DNA from: Jacaranda mimosifolia
Lineage: Eukaryota > Streptophyta > Magnoliopsida > Lamiales > Bignoniaceae
Reading direction: 5' to 3'
Assembly (NCBI GenBank): GCA_018894105.1
Contig: CM032117.1
Location: forward strand, 44,130,501 to 44,194,500
DNA length: 64,000 bases
The notes below the pieces were generated by a model that ran no database searches, had not been told where the DNA came from, and saw nothing but the letters and a program-made list of their open reading frames with translations. A program made the translations under genes and the position numbers. Every line of letters starts with the position of its first letter. Positions within the stretch are counted from its first letter, which is position 1. Of the stretch, positions 23,335 to 35,781 are shown piece after piece.

Positions 23335-26300
23335 GCTAGGATGGAGCTTACTCTTCTTATGCATTTCAAATTGTTTGCTTTCGCTTGCCAAACGCTGCCG
23401 TGTCTAAGAAAAAGAAAAAGAAAAAAAAACTTGGCTTAGGCTACTATGGCAGCCATGACAAACAGATCCAGCCAGCGGCAGCAGCCACAGTGTGTAAAAA
23501 AACAAGAAAAAGAAAGTTAATATAGGCTGCCACGACAATCAATTGCAGGGAGGAGAAGAGGGGCCATCGTAGCTGGTGGGAGGAATATATATATATATAT
23601 AGCCATTTTACTTTTCTTGCGTAGTGCCTCCTATGCATGATCCTTTACATTAGGATTCTTATTTGAATTAGAAACAAAAGCAGCTTAAATTGGTAGACAA
23701 ATTCTGAGTGCTAGGTTGGAGGTTACCATTTTCATGCGTTTCAATTTATTTGCTTTTGCATGCCAAAGGCTGCCGTGTATAAAAAAAATAAAAAAAACCT
23801 TCGCTTAGGCTGCCATGACAACCAGATCCAGCCAGCTGCAGCGGCCACGGTGTAGAAAAAAATAAGAAAAAAAAAACTTAATATAGGCTGTCGTTACAGT
23901 CAATTGTAGGGAGGAGAAGTGGGGCCATGGCAGCCGGTGGGAGGAATATATATATATTTATATATATACCCATTTTACTTTCCCTGCGTAGTGTATCCTA
24001 TGCATGATCCTTTACGTTAGGATTCTTATAGGAATTGGAAAGAAATTCAGATTAAATTGGTAAACAAATTCTTAGTGCTAGGTTGGAGTTTACTCTTTTT
24101 AGGCGATTCAATTTATGTGCTTTTGCATGCCAAAGACCGCCGCGTCTAAAAAAAAGAAAAAGAAAATAAAAAACTTGCCTTAGGCTGCCATGGTAGCCAT
24201 GACAACCAGATCCATCCAGCGGCAGCAGCCACGTTGTAGAAAGAAATAAGAAAAAAAAAATTTAATACAGTCTACCATGACAGTCAATTATAGGGAGGAG
24301 AAGTGGTGCCATGGCAGCCGATGAGAGGAATATAAATATATATATGTATTTATATGCATACCCATTTTACTTTCCCTGTATAGTGTATCCGATGCAGGAT
24401 CCTTTACAATAGGATTCTTATTGGAATTGGAAATAAATTCAGGTTAAATAGGTAGACAAATTGTTATTGCAGGGTTGGAGCTTCCTCTTTTTATGCATTT
24501 CAATTTATTTGGTTTTGCATGCCAAAAACCGCCATGTCTAAAAAAAATAAAAAGAAAAAAAACTTAGCTTAGGTTGCCATGGCAGCCATGACAATCGCAT
24601 CCAGCCAGCGGCAGTAGCCATGGTGTATAAAAAAATGAAAAAAAAAAAACTTAATATAGGCTGCCATCACAGTCAAATGTATGGAGGAAAAGATGGGTGA
24701 TGGCAGCCGGTGGGAGGAATATATATATATTTATATATATACCCATTTTACTTTCCTTGCGTAGTGTATCCTATGCATGATCCTTTACATTAGGATTATT
24801 ATTGGAATTGGAAAGAAATTCAGCTTAAATTGGTAGACAAATTCTTAGTGCTAGGATGGAGCTTACTCTTCTTATGCGTTTCAATTTATTTGCTTTCGCA
24901 TGCCCAAAGCCGTCGTGTTTAAAAAAAGGAAAAAGAAAAAAAACTTCGCTTAGGCCGCTATGGCAGCCATGACAAACTGATCCAGCCAGCGGCAGCAGCC
25001 ACGGTGTTGAAAACAACAAGAAAAAAAAAGTTAATAATGGATGCCATGGCAGTCAATTGCAGGGAGGAGAAGAGGGGCCATGGCAGCCGGTGGGAGGAAT
25101 ATATACATATATATATATAACCATTTTACTTTTCTTGCGTAGTGCATCCTATGCAAGATCCTTTACATTAGGATTCTTATTTGAATTGGAAAAAAATTTA
25201 GCTTAAATTGGTAGACAAATTCTAAGTGCTAGGTTGGAGCTTACCTTTTTTATGCGTTTCAATTTATTTGCTTTTGTATGCCAAAGGCCGCCGTGTATAT
25301 AAAAAAGAAAAAAAAACTTGGCTTAGGCTGCCATGACAGTCAATTGCAGGGAGGAGAAGTGGGGCCCTGGCTGCCGGTGGGAGGAATATATATATATTTA
25401 TATATATACGCCCATTTTACTTTCCTTGTGTAGTGTATCCTATGCACGATCCTTTACATTAGGATTCTTATTGGAATTGGAAAGAAATTCAGATTAAATT
25501 GGTAGACAAATTCTTAGTTCTAGGTTGGAGCTCACTCGTTTTTTGCGTTTCAATTTATTTGCTTTTGTTTGCCAAAGGCTGCCGTGTCTAAAAAAAAGAA
25601 AAAAAATAAAAACTTGGCAGCAGCCATGACAACCAGATCAAACCAGCGGCAGCGGCCACGGTGTAGAAAAAAATAAGAAAAAAAAAACTTAATATAGGCT
25701 GCCATGACTGTCAATTGCAGGGAGGAGAAGAGGGGCCACGACAGTAGGTGGGAGGAATATATATTTATATATATACCCATTTTACTTTCCTTGCGTAGTG
25801 TATCCTATGCATGATCCTTTACATTAGGATTCTTATTGGAATTGGAAAGAAATTCAGCTTAAATTGGTGGACAAATTCTTAGTGCTAGGATGGAGCTTAC
25901 TCTTCTTATGCGTTTCAAATTATTTGCTTTCGCTTGCCAAACGCTGCCGTGTCTAAAAAAAGAAAAAGAAAAAAAAAATTGGCTTAGGCTACTATGGGAG
26001 CCAGGACGAACAAATCCAGCCAGCGGCAGCAGCCACAGTGTGTGAAAAAACAAGAAAAAGAAAGTTAATATAGGCTGCCGTGACAGTCAATTGCAGGGAG
26101 GAGAAGAGGAGCCATCGTAGCCGGTGGGAGGAATATATATATATATATATAGCCATTTTACTTTTCTTGCGTAGTGCATCCTATGCATGATCCTTTACAT
26201 TAGGATTCTTATTTGATTTGGAAACAAAAGCAACTTAAATTGGTAGACAAATTCTGAGTGCTAGGTTGGAGGTTACCATTTTCATACGTTACAATTTATT

Positions 26301-28424
26301 TGCTTTTGCATGCCAAAGGACGCCGTGTATAAAAAAAAGAAAAAAAAACTTGGCTTAGGCTGCCATGACAACCAGATCCAGCCAGCTGCAGCGGCCACGA
26401 TGTAGAAAAAAAAAACTTAATATAGGCTGCCATTACAGTCAATTGTAGGAAGGAGAAGTGGGGCCATGGCAGCCGGTGGGAGGAATATATATATATTTAT
26501 ATATATACCCATTTTACTTTCCTTGCGTAGTGTATCCTATGCATGATCCTTTACATTAGGATTCTTATTGGAATTGGAAAGAAATTCAGATTAAATTGGT
26601 AGACAAATTCTTAGTGCTAGGTTGGAGTTTACTCTTTTTAGGCGTTTCAATTTATTTGCTTTTGCATGCCAAAGACCGCCGCGTCTAAAAAAAAGAAAAA
26701 GAAAAAAAAAACTTGCCTTAGGCTGCCATGGTAGCCATGACAACCAGATCCATCCAGCGGCAGCGGCCACGGCGTAGAAAAAAATAAGAAAAAAAAAACT
26801 TAATACAGGCTGCCATGACAGTCAAATGTAGGGAGGAGAAGTGGTGCCATGGCAGCCGATGAGAGGAATATATATATATATATATGTATTTATATGCATA
26901 CCCATTTTACTTTCCCTGCATAGTGTATCCGATGCAAGATCCTTTACAATAGGATTCTTATTGGAGCTGGAAATAAATTTAGGTTAAATTGGTAGACAAA
27001 TTGTTATTGCAGGGTTGGAGCTTCCTTTTTTTATGCATTTCAATTTATTTGGTTTTGCATGCCAAAAACAGCCATGTCTAAAAAAAATAAAAAGAAAAAA
27101 AACTTAGCTTAGGTTGCCATGGCAGCCATGACAATCGCATCCAGCCAGCGGCAGTAGCCATGGTGTATAAAAAAATGAAAAAAAAAAAACTTAATATAGG
27201 CTGCCATCACAGTCAAATGTATGGAGGAAAAGATGGGTGATGGCAGCCGGTGGGAGGAATATATATATATTTATATATATACCCATTTTACTTTCCTTGC
27301 GTAGTGTATCCTATGCATGATCCTTTACATTAGGATTATTATTCGAATTGGAAAGAAATTCAGCTTAAATTGGTAGACAAATTATTAGTGCTAGGATGGA
27401 GCTTACTCTTCTTAAGCGTTTCAATTTATTGGCTTTCGCATGCCAAAAGCCGTCATATTTAAAAAAAGGAAAAAGAAAAAAAAACTTCGCTTAGGCTGCT
27501 ATGGCAGCCATGACAAACAGATCCAGCCAGCGGCAGCAGCCACGGTGTTGAAAACAACAAGAAAAAAAAAGTTAATAATGGATGCCATGACAGTCAATTG
27601 CAGGGAGGAGAAGAGGGGCCATGGCAGCCGGTGGGAGGAATATATTCATATATATATATATAACCTTTTTACTTTTCTTGCATAGTGCATCCTATGCAAG
27701 ATCCTTTACATTAGGATTCTTATTTGAATTGGAAAAAAAATTAGCTTAAATTGGTAGACAAATTATAAGTGCTAGGTTGGAGCTTACCTTTTTTATGCGT
27801 TTCAATTTATTTGTTTTTGCATGCCAAAGGCCACCGTGTATATAAAAAAGAAAAAAAAAACTTGGCTTAGGCTGCCATGATAGTCAATTGCAGGGAGGAG
27901 AAGTGGGGCCCTGGCAGCCGGTGGGAGGAATATATATATATATACGCCCATTTTACTTTCCTTGCGTAGTGTATCCTATGCACGATCCTTTACATTAGGA
28001 TTCTTATTAGAATTGCAAAGAAATTTAGATTAAATTGGTAGACAAATTCTTAGTTCTAGGTTGGAGCTCACTCATTTTTTGCGTTTCAATTTATTTGCTT
28101 TTGCTTGCCAAAGGCTGCCGTGTCTAAAAAAAAGAAAAAAAATAAAAACTTGGCAACAGCCATGACAACCAGATCAAACCAGCGGCAGCGGCCTTGGTGT
28201 AGAAAAAAAAAGAAAAAAAACATAATATAGGCTGCCATTATAGTCAATTGTAGGGAGGAGAAGTAGGGCCATGGCAGCCGGTGGGAGGAATATATATATA
28301 TTTATATATATACCCATTTTACTTTCCTTGCGTAGTGTATCCTATGCATGATCCTTTACATTAAGATTCTGTTTGGAATTGGAAAGAAATTCAGATTAAA
28401 TTGGTAGACAAATTCTTAGTGCTA
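23335..28424. repeat. 7-monomer higher-order repeat, ~2,540-2,548 bp, two copies
   Basis: Seven monomers starting at 23,335, 23,710, 24,080, 24,469, 24,849, 25,229 and 25,520 recur at 25,883, 26,260, 26,621, 27,005, 27,389, 27,770 and 28,058. Shared oddities are GTGTTGAAAACAACAAG, TCAAATGTATGGAGG, GTTTACTCTTTTTAGG and one short monomer per copy. A third copy continues at 28,425-30,540 but lacks a monomer, has a hybrid one and carries an internal deletion near 29,127. Confidence 0.88.
25229..25519. repeat. Short (~290-bp) monomer from subrepeat deletion
   Basis: After the first A-tract the sequence goes from GGCTTAGGCTGCCATGACA directly to GTCAATTGCAGGG. The second A-tract and the intervening GC-rich part are missing. 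This is exactly what recombination between the two internal GGCTGCCATGACA subrepeats would leave. Equivalent short monomers lie at 27,770-28,057 and 29,865-30,157, each in the corresponding position of the 7-mer HOR. Confidence 0.88.
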
Positions 28425-29099
28425 GGTTGGAGTTTACTCTTTTTAGGCGTTTCAATTTATTTGCTTTTGCATGCCAAAGGCCGCCGTGTATAAAAAAAAG
28501 GAAAAAAAACTTGGCTTAGGTTGCCATGACAACCAGATCCAGCTAGCTGCAGCGGCCACGATGTAGAAAAAAAAAACTTAATATAGGCTGCCATTACAGT
28601 CAATTGTAGGAAGGAGAAGTGGGGCCATGGCAGCTGGTGGGAGGAATATATATATTTATATATATACCATTTTACTTTCCTTGCGTAGTGTATCCTATGC
28701 ATGATCCTTTACATTAGGATTCTTATTGGAATTGGAAAGAAATTCAGATTAAATTTGTAGACAAATTCTTAGTGCTAGGTTGGAGTTTACTCTTTTTAGG
28801 CATTTCAATTTATTTGCTTTTGCATGCCAAAAACCGCCGCGTCTAAAAAAAACAAAAAGAAAAAAAAAACTTGCCTTAGGATGCCATGGTAGCCATGACA
28901 ACCAGATCCATCTAGCGGCAACGGCCACGGTGTAGAAAAAAATAAGAAAAAAAAAACTTAATGCGTGCTGCCATGACAGTCAATTGTAGGGAGGAGAAGT
29001 GGTGCCATGGCAGCCGATGAGAGGAATATATATATATATGTATTCATATGCATACCCATTTTACTTTCCCTGCATAGTGTATCCGATGCAAGAGCCTTT

Positions 29100-29170
29100 A
29101 CAACAGGATTCTTATTGGAATTGGAAATATTTGCATATATATATTTGGTTTTGCATGCCAAAAACCGCCA
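29100..29170. repeat. Deletion/filler junction inside the third 7-mer copy
   Basis: TTGGAATTGGAAATA is followed by TTTGCATATATATATTTGG instead of the roughly 75-bp stretch containing the LEFT anchor of the next monomer (compare 24,420-24,520). The short TTGCATATATA segment has no counterpart at this position in other monomers and may be filler from end joining. Confidence 0.7.
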
Positions 29171-30540
29171 TGTCTAAAAAAAATAAAAAGAAAAAAAACT
29201 TAGCATAGGTTGCCATGGCAGCCATGACAACCACATCCAGCCAGCGGCAGCAGCCACGGTGTATAAAAAAATGAAAAAAAAAAAACTTAATATAGGCTGC
29301 CATCACAGTCAAATGTATGGAGGAGAAGATGGGTCATGGCAGCCGGTGGGAGGAATATATATATATTTATATATATACCCATTTTTCTTTCCTTGCGTAG
29401 TGTATCCTATGCATGATCCTTTACATTAGGATTATTATTGGAATTGGAAAGAAATTCAACTTAAATTGGTAGACAAATACTTAGTGCTAGGATGGAGCTT
29501 ACTCTTCTTAAGCGTTTCAATTTATTTGCTTTCGCATGCCAAAAGCCGTCGTGTTTAAAAAAAGGAAAAAGAAAAAAAAACTTCGCTTAGGCTGCTATGG
29601 CAGCCATGACAAACAGATCCAGCCAGCGACAGCTGCCACGGTGTTGAAAACAACAAGAAAAAAAAGTTAATAATGGATGCCATGACAGTCAATTGCAGAG
29701 AGGAGAAGAGGGGCCATGGCAGCCGGTGGGAGGAATACATACATATATATATAACCATTTTACTTTTCTTGCGTAGTGCATCCTATGCAAGATCCTTTAC
29801 ATTAGGATTCTTATTTGAATTGGAAAAAAAATTAGCTTAAATTGGTAGACAAATTCTAAGTGCTAGGTTGGAGCTTACCTTTTTTATGCGTTTCAATTTA
29901 TTTGCTTTTGCATGCCAAAGGCCGCCGTGTATATAAAAAAGAAAAAAAAAAACTTGGCTTAGGCTGCCATGACAGTCAATTGCAGGGAGGAGAAGTGGGG
30001 CCCTGGCAGCCGATGGGAGGAATATATATATATATTTATATATATACGCCCATTTTACTTTCCTTGCGTAGTGTATCCTATGCACGATCCTTTACATTAG
30101 GATTCTTATTAGAATTGGAAAGAAATTCAGATTAAATTGGTAGACAAATTCTTAGTTCTAGGTTGGAGCTCACTCGTTTTTTGCGTTTCAATTTATTTGC
30201 TTTTGCTTGCCAAAGGCTGCCGTGTCTAAAAAAAAGAAAAAAAATAAAAACTTGGCTTAGGCTGCCATGGCAGCCATGACAACCAGATCAAACCAGCGGC
30301 AGCGGCCATGGTGCATAAAAAAATAAGAAAAAAAAAACTTAATACAGGCTGCCATGACAGTCAATTGCGAGAAAGAGAAATTGTGCCATGGCAGCCGGTG
30401 GGAGGAATATATATATATTTATATATACACCGATTTTACTTTCCCTGCGTAGTGTATCCGATGAAAGATCCTTTACATTAGGATTCTTATTGGAATTGGA
30501 AAGAAATTCAGCTTAAATTGGTAGACAAATTCTTAGTGCT

Positions 30541-31500
30541 GGGTTGGAGCTTTTTCATTTTATGCATTTCAATTTATTTGGTTTTGCATGCCAAAAACCG
30601 TCGTGTCTAAAAAAAACAAAAAGAAAAAAAAATGGCTTAGGTTGCCATGGCAGCCATAACAACCACATCCAGCCAGCGGCAGCAGCGACGGTGTATAAAA
30701 AAAATAGAAAAAAAAAAAAAACTTAATATAGGCTGGCATGGCAGTCAATTGCAGTAAGGAGAAGAGGAGCTACGGCAGCCGGTGGGAGGAATATATATAT
30801 ATAACCATTTTACTTTCCTTGCGTAGGGTATCCTGTGCATGATCCTTTGAATTAGCATTCTTATTGGAATTTGAAAGAAATTCAGCTTAAATTGGTAGAC
30901 AAATTCTTAGTGTTAGGATGGAGCTTACTCTTCTTATGCGTTTCAATTTATTTGATTTTGCATGCCAAACTTCGCCGTTTATAAAAAAAAAGTAAAAGAA
31001 AAGAAAAACTTGGCTTAGGCTGCGATGGCAGCCACGACAACCAGCAGCAGCGGCCACGATGTATAAAATAACAAGAAAAAAAATAATAAAACGTGGGCTG
31101 CCATGACAATGAATTACAGGGAGGAGAAGATGGGCCATTGTAGCCGGTGGAAGGAATATATATATATATATAACCGATTTACTTTACTTGCATAGTGTGT
31201 CCTACGCATGATCCTTTACATTTGGATTCTTATTGGAATTGGAAAGAAATTCAGTTTAAATTAGTAGACAAATTCTTAGTGCTTGGTTGGAGCTTACTCT
31301 TTTTATGTGTTTCAATTTATTTGCTTTTGCATGCCAAAGGCCACCGTGTCTATAAAAAATAAAAAGAAAAAAAACTTGGCTTAGGCTGCCATGGTAGCCA
31401 CGACAACCAGATCCAGCCAGCGGCAGTGGCCACGGTGTATAAAAAAATAAGAGAAAAAAAACTTAATATAGGCTACCACGACAGTCAATTGCAGGGAGGA
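30541..31500. repeat. Block repeated ~7.5 kb downstream, copy 1
   Basis: Monomers at 30,541, 30,915 and 31,285 match those at 38,044, 38,428 and 38,793 in order. Diagnostic shared variants are GAGCTTTTTCATTTTATGC, AATGAATTACAGGG/AATGAATTGCAGGG, GGCCATTGTAGCCGGTGG and GTGCTTGGTTGG. The offset is about 7,505 bp. Confidence 0.78.
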
Positions 31501-31663
31501 GAAGAGGGGCCATGGCAGCCGGTGGGAGGAATATATATATATATATATATAACCATTTTACTTTTCTTGCGTAGTGCATCCTATGCAAGATCCTTTACAT
31601 TATGATTCTTATTTGAATTGGAAAAAAATTCAGCTTAAACTGGTAGACAAATTCTAAGTGCTA

Positions 31664-34600
31664 GGTTGGAGCTCACCCTTTTTATGCGTTTCAATCTATT
31701 TGCTTTCGCATGCCAAAGGCCGCCGTTTATAAAAAAAAGGAAAAGAAAAAAAAACTTAGCTTAGGCTACCGTGGCATCTATGACAACCAGATCCAGCCAG
31801 CGAACGTGGCCACGGTGTTTAAAAAAATAAGAAAAAAAAACTTAATATAGGCTGCTATGACAGTCAATTGCAGGGATGAGAAGAAGGGCCACGGCAGCTG
31901 TTGGGAGGAATATGTATATTTATATATATACCCATTTTACTTTCCTTGCGTAGTGTATCCTATGCATGATCCTTTACATTCGGATTCTTAGTGGAATTTG
32001 AAAGAAATTCAGCTTAAATTGGTAGGCAACTTCTTAGTGCTAGGATGGAGCTTACTCTTCTTATGCGTTTCAATTTATTTGCTTTCGCTTGCCAAACGCT
32101 GCCGTGTCTAAAAAAAAAGAAAAAAAAAAAAAAACTTGGCTTAGGCTACTATGGCAGCCATGACAAACAGATCCAGCCAGCTGCAACAGCCACAGTGTGT
32201 AAAAAAATAAGAAAAATAAAGTTTATATAATCTGCCGTGATAGTCAATTGCAGGGAGGAGAAGTGGGGCCATGGCAGCCTGTGGGAGGAATATATATATA
32301 TATATAACCATTTTACTTTCCTTGCATAGTGCATCCTATGCATGACCCTTTACATTAGGATTCTTATTTGAATTGAAAAGAAATTCAGCTTAAATTGGTA
32401 GACAAATTCTAAGTGCTTGGTTGGAGCTTACCCTTTTTATGCGTTTCAATTTATTTTCCTTTATATGCCAAAGGCCGCCGTGTATAAAAAAAAGAAAAAA
32501 AATCTTGGCTTAGGCTGCCATGACAACCTGATCCAGCCAGCGGTCACGGTGTATACGAAAAAAAAAACATAATATAGGCTGCAATTGCAGTCAATTGCAG
32601 GGAGGAGAAGTGGGGCCATGGCAGCCGGTGGGAGGAATATATATATATATTTATATATATACCCATTTTACATTCCTTGCGTAGTGTATCCTATGCATGA
32701 TCCTTTATATTAGGATTCTTATTGGAATTGGAAAGAAATTCAGATTAAATTGGCAGAAAAATTCTTAGTGCTAGGTTGGAGTTTACTCTTTTTAGGCATT
32801 TCAATTTATTTGCTTTTGCATGCCAATGGCCGCCGTGTCTATAAAAAAGAAAAAGAAAAAAAAACTTGGCTTAGGCTGCCGTTGTGGCCAGGACAACCAG
32901 ATCCAGCCAGCGGCAGCAGCCACGGTGTAGAAAAAAAAGAGAAAAAAAAAACTTAATATAGGCTGCGATGACAGTCAATTGCAGGGAGGAGAAGTGGCGC
33001 CATGGCAGCCGATGGGAGGAATATATATATGTATTGATATACATACCCATTTTACTTTCCCTGCGTAGTGTATCCGATGCAAGATCCTTTACATTAGGAT
33101 TCTTATTGGAATTGGAAATAAATTCAGGTTAAATTGGTAGACAAATTGTTTGTGCTGGGTTGGAGCTTCCTCTTTTTATGCATTTCAATTTATTTGGTTT
33201 TGGATGCCAAAAACCGCCATGTCTAAAAAAAATAAAAAGAAAAAAAAAACTTGGCTTAGGTTGCCATGGCAGCCATGACGACCACATCCAGCCAGCGGCA
33301 GCAGCCACGGTGTACAAAAAAACAGAAAGGAAAAACTTAATATAGGCTGGCATGGCAGTCAATTGCAGTGAGGAGAAGAGGGGCCACGGCAGCCGGTGGG
33401 AGGAATATATATATATATATATAACCATTTTACTTTCCTTCCATAGTGTATCCTATGCATCATCCTTTACATTAGGATTGTTATTGGAATTTGAAAGAAA
33501 TTCAGCTGAAATTGGTAGACAAATTCTTAGTGCAAGGTTGGAGCTCACTGTTTTTATGCTTTCAAATTTATTTGCTTTTTCATGCCAAAGGCCGCCGTGT
33601 CTAAAAAGAAGAAAAAGAAAAGAAAAACTTGGCTTAAGCTGCCATGGCAGCCATGACAACCAGATCTAGCTAGCGGCAGTGGCCACGGCGTATAAAAAAA
33701 CTAGAAAAAAAAAACATAATATTGGCTACCATGACAATCTATTGCAGTGAGGAGAAGAGCGGCCATGGCAGCCGGTGGGAGGAATATATATATTTATATA
33801 TATAGCCTTTTTACTTTCCTTGCATAGTGCATCATATGCATGATCCTTTACATTAGAATTCTTATTTGAATTGGAAAGAAATTTAGCTTAAATTGGAAGA
33901 CAAATTATCAGTGCTAGGTTGGAGCTTACCCTTTTTATGCATTTCAATTTATTTGCTTTTGTATGCCAAAGGCCGCCGTTTATAAAAAAAGGAAAAGAAA
34001 AAAAAACTTGGCTTAGGCTACCATGGCATCTATGACAACCAGATCCAGTCAGCGGACGTGGCCACGATGTTTAAAAAAATAAGAAAAAAAAAACTTAATA
34101 TAGACTGCCATGACAGTCAATTGTAGGGAGGAGAAGAGGGGCCACGGCAGCCCGTTGGAGGAATATATAAATTTATATATATAGCCATTTTACTTTCCTT
34201 GCGTAGTGTATCCTATGCATGATCCTTTATATTAGGATTCTTATTGGAATTGGAAAGAAATTCAGCTTAAATTTGTAGACAAATTCTTAGTGCTAGGATG
34301 GAACTTACTCTTCTTATGCGTTTCAATTTATTTGCTTTCGCTTGCCAAACGCTGCCGTGTCTAAAAAAATGAAAAAGAAAAAAAAAACTTGGCTTAGGCT
34401 ACTATGGTAGCCATGACGAACAGATCCAGCCAGCTGCAGCGGCCACAGTGTGTAAAAAAATAAGAAAAACAAAGTTAATATAATCTGTCGTGACAGTCAA
34501 TTGCAGGGAGGAGAAGGGGGGCCATGGCTGCCTGTGGGAGGAATAAATATATATATATAACCATTTTACTTTCCTTGCAAAGTGTATCTAATGCATGACC

Positions 34601-35781
34601 CTTTACATTAGAATTCTTATTTGAATTGATAAGAAATTCAGCTTAAATTGGTAGACAAATTCTAAGTGCTAGGTTGGAGCTTACCCTTATTATGCGTTTC
34701 AATTTATTTTCCTTTATTTGCCAAAGGCCGCAGTGTATGAAAAAAAGAAAAAAAAACTTGGCTTAGGCTGCCATGACAATCTGATCAAGCTAGCGGTCAC
34801 GGTGTATGTAAAAAAAAAAAAAATAATATAGGTTGCCATTACAGTCAATTGCAGGGAGGAGAAGTGGGGCCATTGCAGCCGGTGGGAGGAATATATATAT
34901 TTATATATATACCCATTTCAGATTCCTTGCGTAGTGTATCCTATGCATGATCCTTTACATTAGGATTCTTGTTGGAATTGGAAAGAAATTCAGATTAAAC
35001 GGGTTGAAAAATTCTTAGTGCTAGGTTGGAGTTTACTCTTTTGAGGCGTTTCAATTTATTTGATTTTGCATGCCAAAGGCCGCCGTGTCTAAAAAAAAGA
35101 AAAAAAAAACTTGCCTTAGGCTGCCATGGTAGCCACGACAACCAAATCCAGCCAGCGGCAACGGCCACGGTGCAGAAAAAAATAAGAAAAAAAAAACTTA
35201 ATATAGGCTGCGATGACAGTCAATTGCAGGGAGGAGAAGTGGTGCCATGGCAGCCGATGGGAGGAATATGTATATCTGTATTTATATACATACCCATTTT
35301 ACTTTGCCTGCGTAGTGTATCAGATGCAAGATCCTTTACATTAGGATTCTTATTGGAATTGGAAATAAATTCAGGCTAAATTGGTAGACAAATTGTTAGT
35401 GCTGGGATGGAGCTTCCTCTTTTTATGCAATTCAATTTATTTGGTTTTGTATGCCAAAAACCGCCATGTCGAAAAAAAATAAAAAGAAAAAAAACTTGGC
35501 TTAGGTTGTCATGGCAGCCATGACAACCACATCCAGCCAACGCTAGCAGCCACGGTGTATAAAAAAATGAGAAAAAAAACTTAATATAGGCTGCCATCAC
35601 AGTCAATTGTATGGAGGAGAAGAGGGGTCATGGCAGCCGGTGGGAGGAATATATATATATATTTATATATATACCTATTTTACTTTCCTTGCGTAGTGTA
35701 TCCTATGCATGATCCTTTACATTAGGATTCTAATTTTAATTGGAAAAAAATTCAGCTTAAATTGGTAGACAAATTCTTAGT
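31664..35781. repeat. 6-monomer higher-order repeat, ~2,250 bp, two copies
   Basis: Monomers at 31,664, 32,039, 32,417, 32,771, 33,154 and 33,530 pair with 33,917, 34,290, 34,668, 35,020, 35,398 and the following unit. The offset is about 2,247-2,253 bp. Shared variants include GGCATCTATGACAACC, TTTATTTTCCTTTAT, CTTTCGCTTGCCAAACGC and GAGTTTACTCTTTT-AGG. Divergence between copies is visibly higher than in the 10-mer block at the left end. Confidence 0.8.
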
